Shown: positions 26,212 through 36,410, numbered from the stretch's first letter. The stretch: 64,000 nucleotides of DNA from Chitinophaga sp. H8 (GCF_040567655.1 NZ_JBEXAC010000001.1:1798001-1862000); one strand, 5' to 3'. A program made the numbers and translations. Notes: generated from the sequence alone by a model not told the origin.

Positions 26212-29200
26212 ATGAAAAATCTTGCTTACGGGGATGCTATTGCCCGTTGCTCACAAACAATTACTCACGTACCAATTAACTGGGGATTTATTATGAAAGT
26301 AAGCGGTATCTGGTCGTTCTTTATGATCAGTTGTTTACAGTTGCTGCTGGCGAGGGAAGGGAAAAGCCAGAAACTGGAACAAACAAGGATTGCCCTTGAG
26401 TTAAAAGATGAATCGCTCAGCACTGCCTTTCGTAAAATAGAGCAACAAACCACCTTCCGGTTTGCTTACCGCAATGAGCAGGTGGCTGCTTTTGATAGTA
26501 TCCGCCTGGAAAAGGCTACCCGCAGCCTGCAGCAAACCCTGCAGCTATTACTCACTGATACCGGACTTGGTTTTATGGAAGTAGATGGGAATATTGTTAT
26601 CCTGTCGGCTCCTAAATCAGGCGCATCTCCGGAGACAAAACCTTCTCCGGAAGACAAGGGAGATGGGATCAATGCTACTGTAAAGGGGAGGGTGGTCAAT
26701 GAAAAAGGAGAACCCCTGCCAGGTGTATCCGTTAAGATCCGCAATACCAATAATGGAGGTGTCACTGATGCCAATGGATATTTTGAACTGAATGCACCGG
26801 ACGATGCAGTATTGATCATCTCCTATATCGGGTACGAACAACAGGAAGTAAGGGTGGGCAGGTCCGCTAATTTAAACATCCGGCTGGAGCCGGTGAACAA
26901 AGGGCTGAATGAAGTAATTGTAGTAGGCTATGGTACACAACGTAAAAAAGATGTGACTGGTGCAGTATCCAGTATTAAAACAGATGAGTTGCCGGTGTCA
27001 TCCAACTCTTCCATTACGCATATGCTGGCCGGACGTGCTGCGGGGCTCACCGTTACCCAAAACAGTGCCCAGCCGGGTGGTGGGGTTACCGTATTGGTGA
27101 GAGGAGCCGCCTCTACCGGGGCCGGCAACGAACCATTGTATGTACTGGATGGTTTCCCTTTGAGTAATGATAATGTAGAACCTGGCAGCGGCAACCGTTA
27201 TCAATATGGCAGCCGCGATGTATTAAGCTCGATCAGCCCTTATGATATCGCGTCTATTGAAGTGTTAAAGGATGCTTCTGCTACAGCTATTTATGGCGCC
27301 AGGGCAGCGAATGGGGTAGTGCTTATCACTACCAAAAAAGGTAAGCTGGGAAGACCGGTTGTGTCCTACAATGGCAACTATTCCGTACAGCAGATCTCCA
27401 AGAAAATGGACCTGATGAATGCCAAAGAATTCATGACGGAAGCAAACCGCTTCGTATATGAAAAATGGCTGGTGGAAAATAAAATCGCTCCTTATGGTAA
27501 TACAGACCCCGCAGGTGTAACACCCTATACTCCCTGGTATGGACCAGATAAGGTAGCGGCGGCAGGTGCAGGCACAGACTGGTACGACCTGGTAACCCGC
27601 CAGGGAAGTATCCAGCAGCATAATGTAAGTGTTTCCGGTGGCAGTGATGGTACCCGTTACCTGGTGTCTGGTAATTATTTTAACCAGGCAGGGGTGGTGA
27701 AAAATTCAGACTTCACGAGATATGCGGTGCGTACCAACCTGGAACAAAAACTGAGTAATCGTTTCACCATGGGCCTGAACCTGATGATGAACCAGATCAC
27801 CAACAGCAATGTACCGCTGGGTACCCAGGATTGGGAAAATGCAGGGATCCTCACCAGTGCACTGACCTATGATCCTACTATTCCTGTAAGGGATGCCAAC
27901 GGAAAATATATGATCAGCCCTGGTCAGGCCAGTATGCCTAACCCCGTGTCCTTATTGGAAGTAAACGACGTTACAGTTACAAAAAGATTATTGGGTAATG
28001 TATTTATGACCGCAGATATCGTGTCTGGCTTACAGGCCAGAATGAGTGTAGGGATCGATAATCAGATAGGCAAACGTACTACTTACCTGCCCAGAACTAC
28101 GCTGTATGGCAGCCAGGTAGATGGCCAGGCTTCTATTAATGAAAACAACAAGCTGGATAAATTATTTAATGCTACCCTGAATTATAAGAAGACCCTTTTT
28201 GATGATAAACACAGCCTGGATGCATTAGTAGGATACGAATACCAGGAGTTTATGGGCGATGGTTTTTCTGCAGGCAGCTCCGGTTTTTTTACGGATGCTT
28301 TCCTGTATAATTCATTGGGAGCTGGAGAGGTGGCTGGTCCCAGTACAGTGGGCTCTTACAAGGACAAAAATAAACTGGCTTCTTATTTTGGACGGGTCAA
28401 CTATACCATTGCAGAAAAGTATTACCTCACTTTAACAGGCCGTATAGATGGCTCTACAAAGTTTGGTGCGAATAATAAATATGCTTTCTTCCCTTCAGCC
28501 GCCTTCTCCTGGCGTGTGATAGAAGAACCATTTATGAAACAGCAATCTTATGTTTCTGATTTAAAGCTGCGGTTGAGTTATGGTAGTACCGGGAACCAGA
28601 ACATTGGCCAAAATGCACTGGCCTTTTATCAGGCCGACTGGCACGGTTATGTATATGGTAATAATGCCATCAGCACAGGAGCTTACCTGTCGCAGATCGC
28701 CAATCCTAATCTGAAATGGGAAACTACTACCGGCGCTAATATAGGACTGGATTTTGGCTTACTGAATAATCGTATCACCGGTAGCGTGGATTATTACCAG
28801 AAAGTGGTAAAAGACCTGTTGGCCTTCCGCAGATTGCCCTCTTTTATGCAGGTGCAAACCGTGGCCGACAACATTGGTAAAACACAAAGCAAGGGCTGGG
28901 AATTTGCCCTGCATAGCCAAAACCTGGAAGGGGCATTCAGGTGGAATACCGATATTACTTTTACCCGTTTTGTAGACACGTGGAAAGAACGCAACCCGGA
29001 TGTAGTACTGGCTTTGTATGAAAAAAATAGTGACCCTATCCGTGCCCGTTACGGATACCTGACCGACGGACTATTGCAGGTAGGAGAAAAGGCGCCTGCT
29101 TATATGCCGGCACTGCTGCCTGGACAGGAAAAGCTGAAAGATGTGAACGGAGATGGCAAACTAACCCAGGAAGATCAGCAACTGCTGGGTACTACCGATC

Positions 29201-29670
29201 CTGGTTTTAGCGTAGGCTTCGGCAATAGTTTCAGTTATAAAAACTTTGACCTGAATATCTTCTTCTACGGCATGTTTGACCGTAAAGTATATAATGCTAA
29301 CCGTGATAGCTGGGGGGTAAGTAATGTAGCGCGGTTAACAACCGGCTATAACCTGCTGAGGGAAGTAAAAGACCGCTGGGCACATGATAATACCGGCGCC
29401 TACCTGCCTTCCGGCATGGTCAGCCCTTATCCCGGATCGGCTTATTGGTTATGGCAGAACGGTGGCTTCCTCCGTTGTAAGAGTATCTCCCTGGGATACA
29501 ATCTGCCTGCACCGCTGATCAAATCAGTATTCAGTAAATGCAGGATCTATACTGACCTGGGTAATCCGTTTGTATTTACCCGTTATACAGGGATTGATCC
29601 CGAAACGGATTCAAAAGCAGGATATCCTAACCAACGTACCTATTCTTTTGGGATAGATGTTACATTCTAA
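26212..29670 (+). CDS. SusC/RagA-family TonB-linked outer-membrane protein, locus 1
   Basis: The ATG at 26212 gives 1152 aa; ATG 26293 is an alternative just before the hydrophobic signal. After the signal comes an STN domain (about 65-115; LSTAFRKIEQQTTFRFAY), a carboxypeptidase-like domain (about 155-230; VKGRVVNEKGEPLPGVSV), and the SusC-type plug (LNEVIVVGYGTQRKKDVTGAVSS, PLYVLDGFP, IEVLKDASATAIYGARAANGV), then the barrel. Together with the SusD lipoprotein encoded 32 bases downstream it forms the import gate for a polymer fragment. The STN domain marks it as a transducer that signals to FecR. The substrate is unknown. Confidence 0.93.
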   Translation: MKNLAYGDAIARCSQTITHVPINWGFIMKVSGIWSFFMISCLQLLLAREGKSQKLEQTRIALELKDESLSTAFRKIEQQTTFRFAYRNEQVAAFDSIRLEKATRSLQQTLQLLLTDTGLGFMEVDGNIVILSAPKSGASPETKPSPEDKGDGINATVKGRVVNEKGEPLPGVSVKIRNTNNGGVTDANGYFELNAPDDAVLIISYIGYEQQEVRVGRSANLNIRLEPVNKGLNEVIVVGYGTQRKKDVTGAVSSIKTDELPVSSNSSITHMLAGRAAGLTVTQNSAQPGGGVTVLVRGAASTGAGNEPLYVLDGFPLSNDNVEPGSGNRYQYGSRDVLSSISPYDIASIEVLKDASATAIYGARAANGVVLITTKKGKLGRPVVSYNGNYSVQQISKKMDLMNAKEFMTEANRFVYEKWLVENKIAPYGNTDPAGVTPYTPWYGPDKVAAAGAGTDWYDLVTRQGSIQQHNVSVSGGSDGTRYLVSGNYFNQAGVVKNSDFTRYAVRTNLEQKLSNRFTMGLNLMMNQITNSNVPLGTQDWENAGILTSALTYDPTIPVRDANGKYMISPGQASMPNPVSLLEVNDVTVTKRLLGNVFMTADIVSGLQARMSVGIDNQIGKRTTYLPRTTLYGSQVDGQASINENNKLDKLFNATLNYKKTLFDDKHSLDALVGYEYQEFMGDGFSAGSSGFFTDAFLYNSLGAGEVAGPSTVGSYKDKNKLASYFGRVNYTIAEKYYLTLTGRIDGSTKFGANNKYAFFPSAAFSWRVIEEPFMKQQSYVSDLKLRLSYGSTGNQNIGQNALAFYQADWHGYVYGNNAISTGAYLSQIANPNLKWETTTGANIGLDFGLLNNRITGSVDYYQKVVKDLLAFRRLPSFMQVQTVADNIGKTQSKGWEFALHSQNLEGAFRWNTDITFTRFVDTWKERNPDVVLALYEKNSDPIRARYGYLTDGLLQVGEKAPAYMPALLPGQEKLKDVNGDGKLTQEDQQLLGTTDPGFSVGFGNSFSYKNFDLNIFFYGMFDRKVYNANRDSWGVSNVARLTTGYNLLREVKDRWAHDNTGAYLPSGMVSPYPGSAYWLWQNGGFLRCKSISLGYNLPAPLIKSVFSKCRIYTDLGNPFVFTRYTGIDPETDSKAGYPNQRTYSFGIDVTF

Positions 29671-29702
29671 GCATTTCTCTTTTACTTAAACCGGATCAAA
29701 TC

Positions 29703-31175
29703 ATGAAACTGAACTATAAAGGGCTCATATTATGCCTGGCACTGGCGGGTACCTCCTGTGAAAAAGGACTTCAACCAGAAGTGTATAATGCTATCTCCCC
29801 GGAAAACTTCTTTAAAACGGAAGGTGATGTGAAAACAGCTGTCACCGGGATCTACTATGAACTGAGAGGCGGTGGCTGGGAAAGATATACGGCCAGCTGG
29901 GGTGGCTGGCTTACACAGGGAATAGGCTGCACCGATGAGTGGACCACCAACTGGTCCACAGAACAGCAAACAGATTTTCTATGGCGTGCAGAGACTGATT
30001 TCTGCGGACTGTTTTACAAAGCGATGTTACCTGCGGTGACTAAGGCTACGGGCTTAATTGCCCAGGTGGCCGATGCACCGGTAAGTGATGCACTGAAAGC
30101 ACAATATACCGCAGAGCTGCGGGCTATCAGAGCCTTGATTGCATTTGACTTATATGATCAATACGGGCCTTTACCCATTATTGTAGACCCTAAATATGTG
30201 CTGGACCCGACTGCTGCACAGGCTTATAAACCTTCCCGTCCGGATGTGGCCTGGTATGTTAATTTCCTGGAAACAGAACTGAAAGAAGTGGCGGAAGTAT
30301 TGCCGGTGTATTATGATAATAGCGGCGACTACGGACGTCTTACAAAAGGTGCTGCATTGATGGTGCTGCTAAAACTCTATATGCATGAAAAACAATGGAC
30401 AAAAGCAGAAGCTACCACCAAAGCTATCATGGATTTGAAGCACTATGAGCTGCAACAGGATTATGCTGCCATCTGGCGCCATGATAACCAGCACAACAAG
30501 GAGATCATCTTCTCTGTGTCCAGCGCACCTACCGGCGGTTATGGCAATAATTTCCTGGCAGAAACATTACCTCCGGATTATGTTTCCCGCAATGGTGTAT
30601 CACTCACCCGCTGGAATGGATACCGTTTGCCCTGGGGTGTTTGGGATACATTTGATGCAAAGGATAAAAGAAGGGAGCGCCTGGTACGTAATTACTGGAA
30701 TGGATCGGAAGTAATAGACGGCAGAACTGTCAATACGTATCTCAAAGCAGGTGCATTGCCGATGAAGTATCAGGAAAATCCTAATACGGATGGAACCTGG
30801 GATGCCAGTGAATATGTGATCTACCGGTATGCAGATGTACTGTTGTGCAGGGCAGAAGCACTGAATGAAACCAAGAGCGGACCTGTAAAGGAAGCAATAG
30901 ATCTGGTGAATGAGCTGAGAGTCCGTGCTGGTGTGGACCCGATCAAGCTCTCTGATTTTGATCAGACTACTTTCCGCGACAGGATACTGCAGGAAAGACA
31001 GTGGGAACTATGCTATGAAGGTGGCCGGCGTCAGGATCTTATCCGGCATGGCAAGCTGATCAGCAATGCCAAAGCACGTGGGAAGATCTTTGCAGAACCT
31101 AAACATGTGCTGTATCCTATTCCACAGTCTGCTATTAATGAAAACCCGAATCTAACACAAAACGAAGGCTACTAA
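29703..31175 (+). CDS. SusD/RagB-family nutrient-binding lipoprotein, locus 1
   Basis: This 490-aa lipoprotein has the lipobox AGTSC (Cys about 19) after a short signal peptide. The N-terminal part shows the SusD pattern (ISPENFFKTEGDVKTAVTGIY), followed by TPR-like helices (AELRAIRALIAFDLYDQYG) and the C-terminal SusD signature (ILQERQWELCYEGGRRQDLIRHG, YPIPQSAINENPNLTQN). It caps the SusC channel on the cell surface and binds the substrate. Its stop codon overlaps the start of the DUF4832 gene by one base (TAATG), so the two are tightly co-expressed. Confidence 0.94.
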   Translation: MKLNYKGLILCLALAGTSCEKGLQPEVYNAISPENFFKTEGDVKTAVTGIYYELRGGGWERYTASWGGWLTQGIGCTDEWTTNWSTEQQTDFLWRAETDFCGLFYKAMLPAVTKATGLIAQVADAPVSDALKAQYTAELRAIRALIAFDLYDQYGPLPIIVDPKYVLDPTAAQAYKPSRPDVAWYVNFLETELKEVAEVLPVYYDNSGDYGRLTKGAALMVLLKLYMHEKQWTKAEATTKAIMDLKHYELQQDYAAIWRHDNQHNKEIIFSVSSAPTGGYGNNFLAETLPPDYVSRNGVSLTRWNGYRLPWGVWDTFDAKDKRRERLVRNYWNGSEVIDGRTVNTYLKAGALPMKYQENPNTDGTWDASEYVIYRYADVLLCRAEALNETKSGPVKEAIDLVNELRVRAGVDPIKLSDFDQTTFRDRILQERQWELCYEGGRRQDLIRHGKLISNAKARGKIFAEPKHVLYPIPQSAINENPNLTQNEGY

Positions 31176-32698
31176 TGAAAAAGTTATTATATCTCCTGCT
31201 CCTCTCCGGTACTACCTTTACTGCGGTACAATGCAGCAAAAGTACCGCCGCTGGCAGCAATGAAAATGAAACAGCTACCGACCTGTTTAATATAAAAGGC
31301 AATGAGGTCGTGAATATCACCGCAGATACTACTTCCCTGGTCAGAAATCCTGCCATGGGTTGGGTGATGTATGATGATGCCAATGATCCGGTGGCAAATG
31401 CCGCTACTTATTGGGCGGCGCAAAATGATGCCGCGCTGAAATATGCCTCCGTGTTTTATATCCGCTGGAGATGGAACAGTATGGAGCCGGAAGAAGGAAA
31501 GTATGCCTGGCTGTATGATGATAATTTCAAAGCGCTGGTAAAAGGTGCCCGTGACCGTGGACTGAAACTGGCTTTTCGCATATACATAGATGGGCAGGAT
31601 AATAGCGAACCCGGTACGCCGGACTATGTAAAAAAAGCCGGTGCGCAGGGGTATGAGGTAGACAAGCTGGGAGGAGGCAAAAACTGGACACCTTATCTGG
31701 ATGATCCCGTTTTCCAGGAAAAGTTCTCCACGTTTGTACGCGCTTTTGCCGCAGCGTTTGATAAGCCGGCAGAGGTAGATTATGTAGATGGATACAACCT
31801 GGGCTGGTGGGGAGAAGGACACCACCTGGTGTTTAAAGACGAGGCTAAAAAAGCAGAAGTATTTAACTGGATTATCAACCTCTATGGCAGCAGCTTTAAA
31901 AAGGTATTGCTGGCCATCACCTTTGGCAGCCAGATAGGCATAGAGCTGGAAAGTAAAGTGGCACTGACCGGCAATAGTTATGTACTGCGCCGCGATGGAG
32001 TAGGGAGTACCTGGTTCCTGCAAACAGAAAAAGATATCATTAACCACTGGTTCCCAAAAGTACCTTTCATTGCAGAATCCTGCTACTGGGGATGTAATAC
32101 ACCTGAATGCAAACCCTGGGCCACAGATCCTACCTATGGCAAAGTTTGGACCGGCTGGAAAGACGTATATACGCAAACGTATAATGATGCTATCAGCGCA
32201 CACGCCAATACACTGGACCTGAGAGAACAGGTGGAAACCAAAGGCTGGACTACCATTGCACCGGAACTGGTGGACGGTTTTGTTCGTAATGGCGGTTATC
32301 GCTTTACCGTAACCCAGCTGTCTGTACCCGCTGTTATCAACAACGGTGAGAACTTTAAGATGGGTCATTACTGGAAAAATGCAGGGGTAGGCATGTGCCC
32401 TAACAATAACCCCCGCTGGAACTATAAATACAAGGTAGCCTTTGCCCTGATTAATAAAAATGATAACAGCATAGCGGCTGTAATGAAGGATGAGCAGTCC
32501 GATCCTTCCACCTGGATAAAAGGAAAAGATGGTAAGTATATACTGGAAACGAAGGTGAACGTACCAGCGGGCAACTATGCCTTAGGGGTGGCGATCATCG
32601 ATACTACAGATGGTGATAAGCCAGGTATCCGGCTGGCTATAGACAAGGCTAAAAATATACAAGGCTGGACCGTTATAACGGATATAAAGGTAAAGTGA
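31175..32698 (+). CDS. DUF4832-family lipoprotein, likely glycoside-hydrolase-like barrel
   Basis: This 507-aa lipoprotein has the signal MKKLLYLLLLSG and the lipobox TAVQC. The central region (about 50-330) reads like a TIM-barrel carbohydrate-active protein: SVFYIRWRWNSMEPEEGKY resembles the start of GH42-type barrels, followed by LKLAFRIYID and GYNLGWWGEGH with acidic residues at strand ends. The C-terminal part (about 350-507) is beta-rich, as in DUF4832 (KMGHYWKNAGVG). Family members are reported within polysaccharide-use loci; the exact reaction is unknown. It overlaps the susD stop codon by one base, placing it firmly in locus 1. Confidence 0.8.
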   Translation: MKKLLYLLLLSGTTFTAVQCSKSTAAGSNENETATDLFNIKGNEVVNITADTTSLVRNPAMGWVMYDDANDPVANAATYWAAQNDAALKYASVFYIRWRWNSMEPEEGKYAWLYDDNFKALVKGARDRGLKLAFRIYIDGQDNSEPGTPDYVKKAGAQGYEVDKLGGGKNWTPYLDDPVFQEKFSTFVRAFAAAFDKPAEVDYVDGYNLGWWGEGHHLVFKDEAKKAEVFNWIINLYGSSFKKVLLAITFGSQIGIELESKVALTGNSYVLRRDGVGSTWFLQTEKDIINHWFPKVPFIAESCYWGCNTPECKPWATDPTYGKVWTGWKDVYTQTYNDAISAHANTLDLREQVETKGWTTIAPELVDGFVRNGGYRFTVTQLSVPAVINNGENFKMGHYWKNAGVGMCPNNNPRWNYKYKVAFALINKNDNSIAAVMKDEQSDPSTWIKGKDGKYILETKVNVPAGNYALGVAIIDTTDGDKPGIRLAIDKAKNIQGWTVITDIKVK

Positions 32699-32745
32699 GG
32701 ATGGTGCAAAATCTGCAATTATTCATCCCTTTTAAATAGATCCTT

Positions 32746-34434
32746 ATGCGTATTTCATTCCTATCACGCAGCGTTGCATATTATTGCAGCGCTGCCAGAC
32801 GCTGCATGCTTTTGCTGACAGTAGTGCTGACAGGAAAAGCAGTGGCACAAACCTTTCCGGATCTTTCCCTGGATAGCTCACACCGCAGTAATGTGAGTTT
32901 TACCAACACCAGCAATGCTTATTGTGAAGTGCCTCCCTGGGTGATCAAAGGCAGCTGGCATCAGTATTTTTTTACTACTGCGTGGACAAAAACATGGGCA
33001 TCTCCCACATCACTGGCAGAACCTACTACCAGTATTAATTTCAGTACCAGCGGGTATGGTCCTTTCAATGTACTATGTCAGCTCAGCTGGTGGAACGGGT
33101 TTCTGTCGCCCGCCAGTCTGCCTGCCGGATATCACTGGCGCAGACAGTATAACGGCATTTTTTCTGTGCATCACTACACGCATAGCACGCAAGGGAGCAT
33201 TAACCTGGCCTTTACACATGGAGAGAATAAGAATGAGCGGCAATTGGATAACTCCGGTACCGGTCAGTTATATGCCAATACCTTTGATACCAGTTATCCG
33301 CCGGTGTTGTCAAATCCTGCTACCTACTCCGGTTATGCACCGGGCAGCGCTACTTACCTGGAATGCTGGCGGGCCTATCACGCCACGGTAAACCTGGCCT
33401 GGTTACCCAATACTGCGGCAACAGACTGGGGGAATGGGTACTATTATGATCATGGTCCGTTTGTATGGCCTTACAGTGGTTATTATCATACGGATGGTTC
33501 CAAATCTTCTTCCGGGCTGCGGCATCCTACGTCTGTGACAAAAGGGGATTCTATCTATGTATACTATATCGATAGCTCTGTAGATAATATTGCACCAGGC
33601 GTGCCGGGTAGTGGCATTAAAGTAGCAAAGGCTCATCTGAATGATGCCATTGATCCGCTCAAATGGTATGTGTATACGGCATCCGGATGGGTGGCCTCCC
33701 TGCCATCAGGATTTACCAAAGAAACGATGTTGAATTATGTAAAGGTAAACGGCCCTGCGTCTGCTTCCCTGATCTATGAATGGCAGATGGATCCTGTACG
33801 CTTTTCTGTAGCCAAAATAAAAGGAACGGACTATTACCTGGGTGCTAAACTATTTTTGGATTATAGTGTGAGCGGTACCAGTCCGGCAGCGAGGATAGGG
33901 CTGTATCTCTCTAAAGATATGGTTACCTGGAGCAGCCGTAAACTACTGGTAGACGATGTGTCTGGCGGATGGGAGGCGTCGGAGCTGCACTATCCCATTT
34001 TCCTGAATAAAACCGGCGATAACAATGAGGAGATCGACCTGGATGACTTTTATATCATTGGTTCGCGGAATGGTACGAGTATCGGACGCTTGCATTTGAA
34101 GCTCTCCTTCGTTACACCATTGGCCAGAACCCAGCAACCAGCAGTGCCGCAAATAAAACAAACAACGGAAATGCCGGTGGCGTTATCGCTGATGGGTAAT
34201 CCTTTAAATACGGATGAAGTACACCTGTTGCTCGAAGGAAATACTAAGCCAGCCAGTCGCTTGCTGATAGAAGTATTCGATCTGAAAGGACGGCTTTGTA
34301 AATCAAAATGGCAGCCAGCCGGTGGTAAACAGCTGATGATCAAGGTAAACGAGTTGCCGGCAGGAATGTATATCGTTCGGCTGAGGAATGAAAAAGGAAC
34401 CGTAGTAGCCAACACCGTTAAATTTATTAAATAA
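32746..34434 (+). CDS. secreted protein with type IX sorting domain, probable beta-propeller
   Basis: This 562-aa protein has a signal peptide (VVLTGKAVAQ) and a C-terminal Por-secretion sorting domain (about 475-562; FDLKGRLCKSKW, LPAGMYIVRLRNEKG), so it is exported by the type IX system to the surface or medium. The middle is Trp/Tyr-rich. Stretches such as LYLSKDMVTWSS and DDFYIIGSRNG resemble blades of GH43/GH32-type propellers, but I cannot assign catalytic residues. It follows the DUF4832 gene by 47 bases and precedes a terminator, so it is the last gene of locus 1 and likely acts on the substrate outside the cell. Confidence 0.7.
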   Translation: MRISFLSRSVAYYCSAARRCMLLLTVVLTGKAVAQTFPDLSLDSSHRSNVSFTNTSNAYCEVPPWVIKGSWHQYFFTTAWTKTWASPTSLAEPTTSINFSTSGYGPFNVLCQLSWWNGFLSPASLPAGYHWRRQYNGIFSVHHYTHSTQGSINLAFTHGENKNERQLDNSGTGQLYANTFDTSYPPVLSNPATYSGYAPGSATYLECWRAYHATVNLAWLPNTAATDWGNGYYYDHGPFVWPYSGYYHTDGSKSSSGLRHPTSVTKGDSIYVYYIDSSVDNIAPGVPGSGIKVAKAHLNDAIDPLKWYVYTASGWVASLPSGFTKETMLNYVKVNGPASASLIYEWQMDPVRFSVAKIKGTDYYLGAKLFLDYSVSGTSPAARIGLYLSKDMVTWSSRKLLVDDVSGGWEASELHYPIFLNKTGDNNEEIDLDDFYIIGSRNGTSIGRLHLKLSFVTPLARTQQPAVPQIKQTTEMPVALSLMGNPLNTDEVHLLLEGNTKPASRLLIEVFDLKGRLCKSKWQPAGGKQLMIKVNELPAGMYIVRLRNEKGTVVANTVKFIK

Positions 34435-34481
34435 GCTGGTAAGTGTAGTATCTACTATGAATGCCATTGACCTGGAATAAT

Positions 34482-34512
34482 AGCGGGTGCCTGTTGATCG
34501 TGGGCACCCGCT
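34482..34512 (+). terminator. terminator of polymer-use locus 1
   Basis: AGCGGGTGCC (34482-34491) pairs with GGCACCCGCT (34503-34512) across 11 bases. It is followed by TTT and an A-run rather than a long T-run. It ends the locus 1 operon. Confidence 0.65.
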
Positions 34513-34516
34513 TTAA

Positions 34517-34550
34517 AAAAAAGGACCGGCAGCAATGCCAGTCCTTTTTT
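34517..34550 (-). terminator. terminator of gdhA
   Basis: An A-run plus GGAC-C-GGC (34517-34530) pairs with GCC-A-GTCC plus a T-run (34537-34550), with one mismatch and a six-base loop. Read on the minus strand it ends in a T-run and follows the gdhA stop by 23 bases. Confidence 0.75.
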
Positions 34551-34573
34551 TATTGTTATTATGTTATTGAAGT

Positions 34574-35914
34574 TTATACCAATCCCTGGGCAATCATCGC
34601 ATCGGCTACTTTTACAAAGCCACCGATATTGGCGCCTTTCTCATAATTGATATAGCCATCTTTTTCCTGTCCGTACTTCACGCAGATCCGGTGAATATGT
34701 TTCATGATCTGTTGCAGTTTCTGGTCTACTTCTTCGCCACTCCAGGAGAAACGGAGAGAGTTTTGGGACATTTCCAGTCCGGATACTGCCACACCACCGG
34801 CATTGGCGGCTTTGCCCGGTGCATATAGTATGCGGGCCTCCCGGAACAATTGTATCGCTTCGGGGGTAGTAGGCATATTAGCGCCTTCTGCCACGCAGAT
34901 GCAACCATTACTGAGCAATATCCTGGCGTCGTCCGCACTCACTTCATTTTGAGTAGCATTCGGAAAAGCAATGTCACATTTGATCTTCCATGGGCGTTCC
35001 CCTTCAAAAAATTCACAGCCATATTGGGTAGCATACTCACGAATGCGGCCCCGGCGTTCATTTTTCAATTCCATGATATAATCCAGCTTCGCACTATCTA
35101 TTCCCTGGGGATCATATACAAAACCTTCTGAATCAGATACCGTTACTACTTTGGCACCTACTTCTATACACTTTTTGATGGCATATTGTGATACATTACC
35201 GGAACCACTGATCGTTACGGTTTTACCTTTCATCGACAGGCCACGTGTTTCGAGCATATCTGCGGCAAAGTACACCACGCCATACCCGGTAGCTTCCGGA
35301 CGGATCAGGCTGCCTCCCCATTCATTGCCCTTACCGGTTAAAACCCCGGTAAATTCACCCTGGATACGCTTGTACTGGCCAAAGAGAAAACCTATTTCCC
35401 GGCCACCCACACCGATATCCCCGGCGGGTACATCGATGTCGGCCCCTACATGCCGGAACAATTCTGTCATAAAGCTTTGGCAGAACTTCATGACCTCATT
35501 GTCAGATTTACCTTTAGGGTCAAAGTCAGAACCTCCTTTACCACCACCCATTGGCAAACTGGTAAGGCTGTTCTTAAATACCTGCTCAAAAGCCAGAAAC
35601 TTGAGGATACTGATGTTTACAGAAGGATGGAAACGTAAACCGCCCTTATATGGTCCGATGGCACTGCTCATTTGTATGCGGTAACCACGATTGATCTCTA
35701 TTTCTCCTTTGTCATTCAGCCAGGGAACACGGAACATAATGGCGCGCTCAGGCTCCGTCATACGTTCCAGTATTTTTGCTTTTTTATACTTTGGATGTGC
35801 TTCAATAAATGGTATCACCGACTCCGCTACTTCTAATACTGCCTGTAAAAACTCCGGTTCATGTTGGTTGCGGGATTTCACCCGGTTCATAAATTCATCT
35901 ACCAATACATCCAT
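34574..35914 (-). CDS. gdhA: NADP-type glutamate dehydrogenase
   Basis: This 446-aa protein has the usual length of hexameric glutamate dehydrogenases. GPYKGGLRFHP (87-97) and the catalytic lysine motif LPMGGGKGG (Lys126) are intact. VPAGDIGVGGREIG lies in the following substrate region, and the Rossmann domain shows TISGSGNVSQYA. It catalyses reversible amination of 2-oxoglutarate to glutamate with NAD(P)H, the low-affinity ammonium assimilation route. NADP preference is inferred from similarity to the GdhA clade. It is monocistronic; the 292 bases upstream contain AGCT-rich repeat words and no gene. Confidence 0.96.
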   Translation of the reverse strand: MDVLVDEFMNRVKSRNQHEPEFLQAVLEVAESVIPFIEAHPKYKKAKILERMTEPERAIMFRVPWLNDKGEIEINRGYRIQMSSAIGPYKGGLRFHPSVNISILKFLAFEQVFKNSLTSLPMGGGKGGSDFDPKGKSDNEVMKFCQSFMTELFRHVGADIDVPAGDIGVGGREIGFLFGQYKRIQGEFTGVLTGKGNEWGGSLIRPEATGYGVVYFAADMLETRGLSMKGKTVTISGSGNVSQYAIKKCIEVGAKVVTVSDSEGFVYDPQGIDSAKLDYIMELKNERRGRIREYATQYGCEFFEGERPWKIKCDIAFPNATQNEVSADDARILLSNGCICVAEGANMPTTPEAIQLFREARILYAPGKAANAGGVAVSGLEMSQNSLRFSWSGEEVDQKLQQIMKHIHRICVKYGQEKDGYINYEKGANIGGFVKVADAMIAQGLV

Positions 35915-36158
35915 ATGTTTAATAAACTTTAAAGTTTTGAGATAATGCTGTAAAAATATACAAACGTTGCTGTTTTTTATAGAAAATATTTAAAAAGGGT
36001 GAAAATAATAGTAAGAATAGGGAAATAGCTGTTAGCCATTGCTTTTAGTATTGAACTATTATAATATATTGTAATGAATAGGGGGAGGAGTAGCTGAATG
36101 GAAAATTAACTATGGTTGCCAGCATTAAAAATGAGTAGCTGACAACTAAAAACAAAAA

Positions 36159-36181
36159 AGCCGGATATAATATATCCGGCT
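36159..36181 (-). terminator. terminator of the cold-shock gene
   Basis: AGCCGGATATA (36159-36169) and TATATCCGGCT (36171-36181) form a near-perfect hairpin. On the minus strand it is followed by a T-run (complement of AACAAAAA). It lies 25 bases after the cold-shock gene's stop codon. Confidence 0.8.
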
Positions 36182-36206
36182 CGTAATGAGGTATTAAAAA
36201 GCTAGC

Positions 36207-36410
36207 TTAGTCAATACGTCTAACATTAACGGCATTCATGCCTTTTCTACCTTCCTGCAGTTCGAACTCTACGCGGTCATCTGCCTGAATCTCATGAATA
36301 AGACCGTTTACGTGTACGAAAGTTTCTTTATTAGATTCTTCGTGCTTAATGAATCCGAAACCTTTTTCTTCATTAAAGAACTTCACAGTTCCTTTGTATT
36401 GTGTTGTCAT
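36207..36410 (-). CDS. cold-shock domain protein (CspA family)
   Basis: The ATG at 36410 gives 67 aa, the standard single-domain size. The OB-fold RNA/ssDNA-binding motifs are present: RNP1 KGFGFIKHE and RNP2 TFVHV, with the leading KGTVKFFNEEK. It is likely an RNA chaperone that melts secondary structure. The 11-residue extension of the longer frame (hydrophobic) overlaps the promoter and is rejected. A well-formed promoter lies at 36441-36472 and a terminator at 36159, so it is monocistronic. Confidence 0.95.
   Translation of the reverse strand: MTTQYKGTVKFFNEEKGFGFIKHEESNKETFVHVNGLIHEIQADDRVEFELQEGRKGMNAVNVRRID

Noticed and set aside
31187..32368. 393-aa minus-strand open frame
   Set aside because: It lies wholly inside the DUF4832 gene, which has a signal peptide, lipobox and operon context; the antisense protein has no recognisable features.
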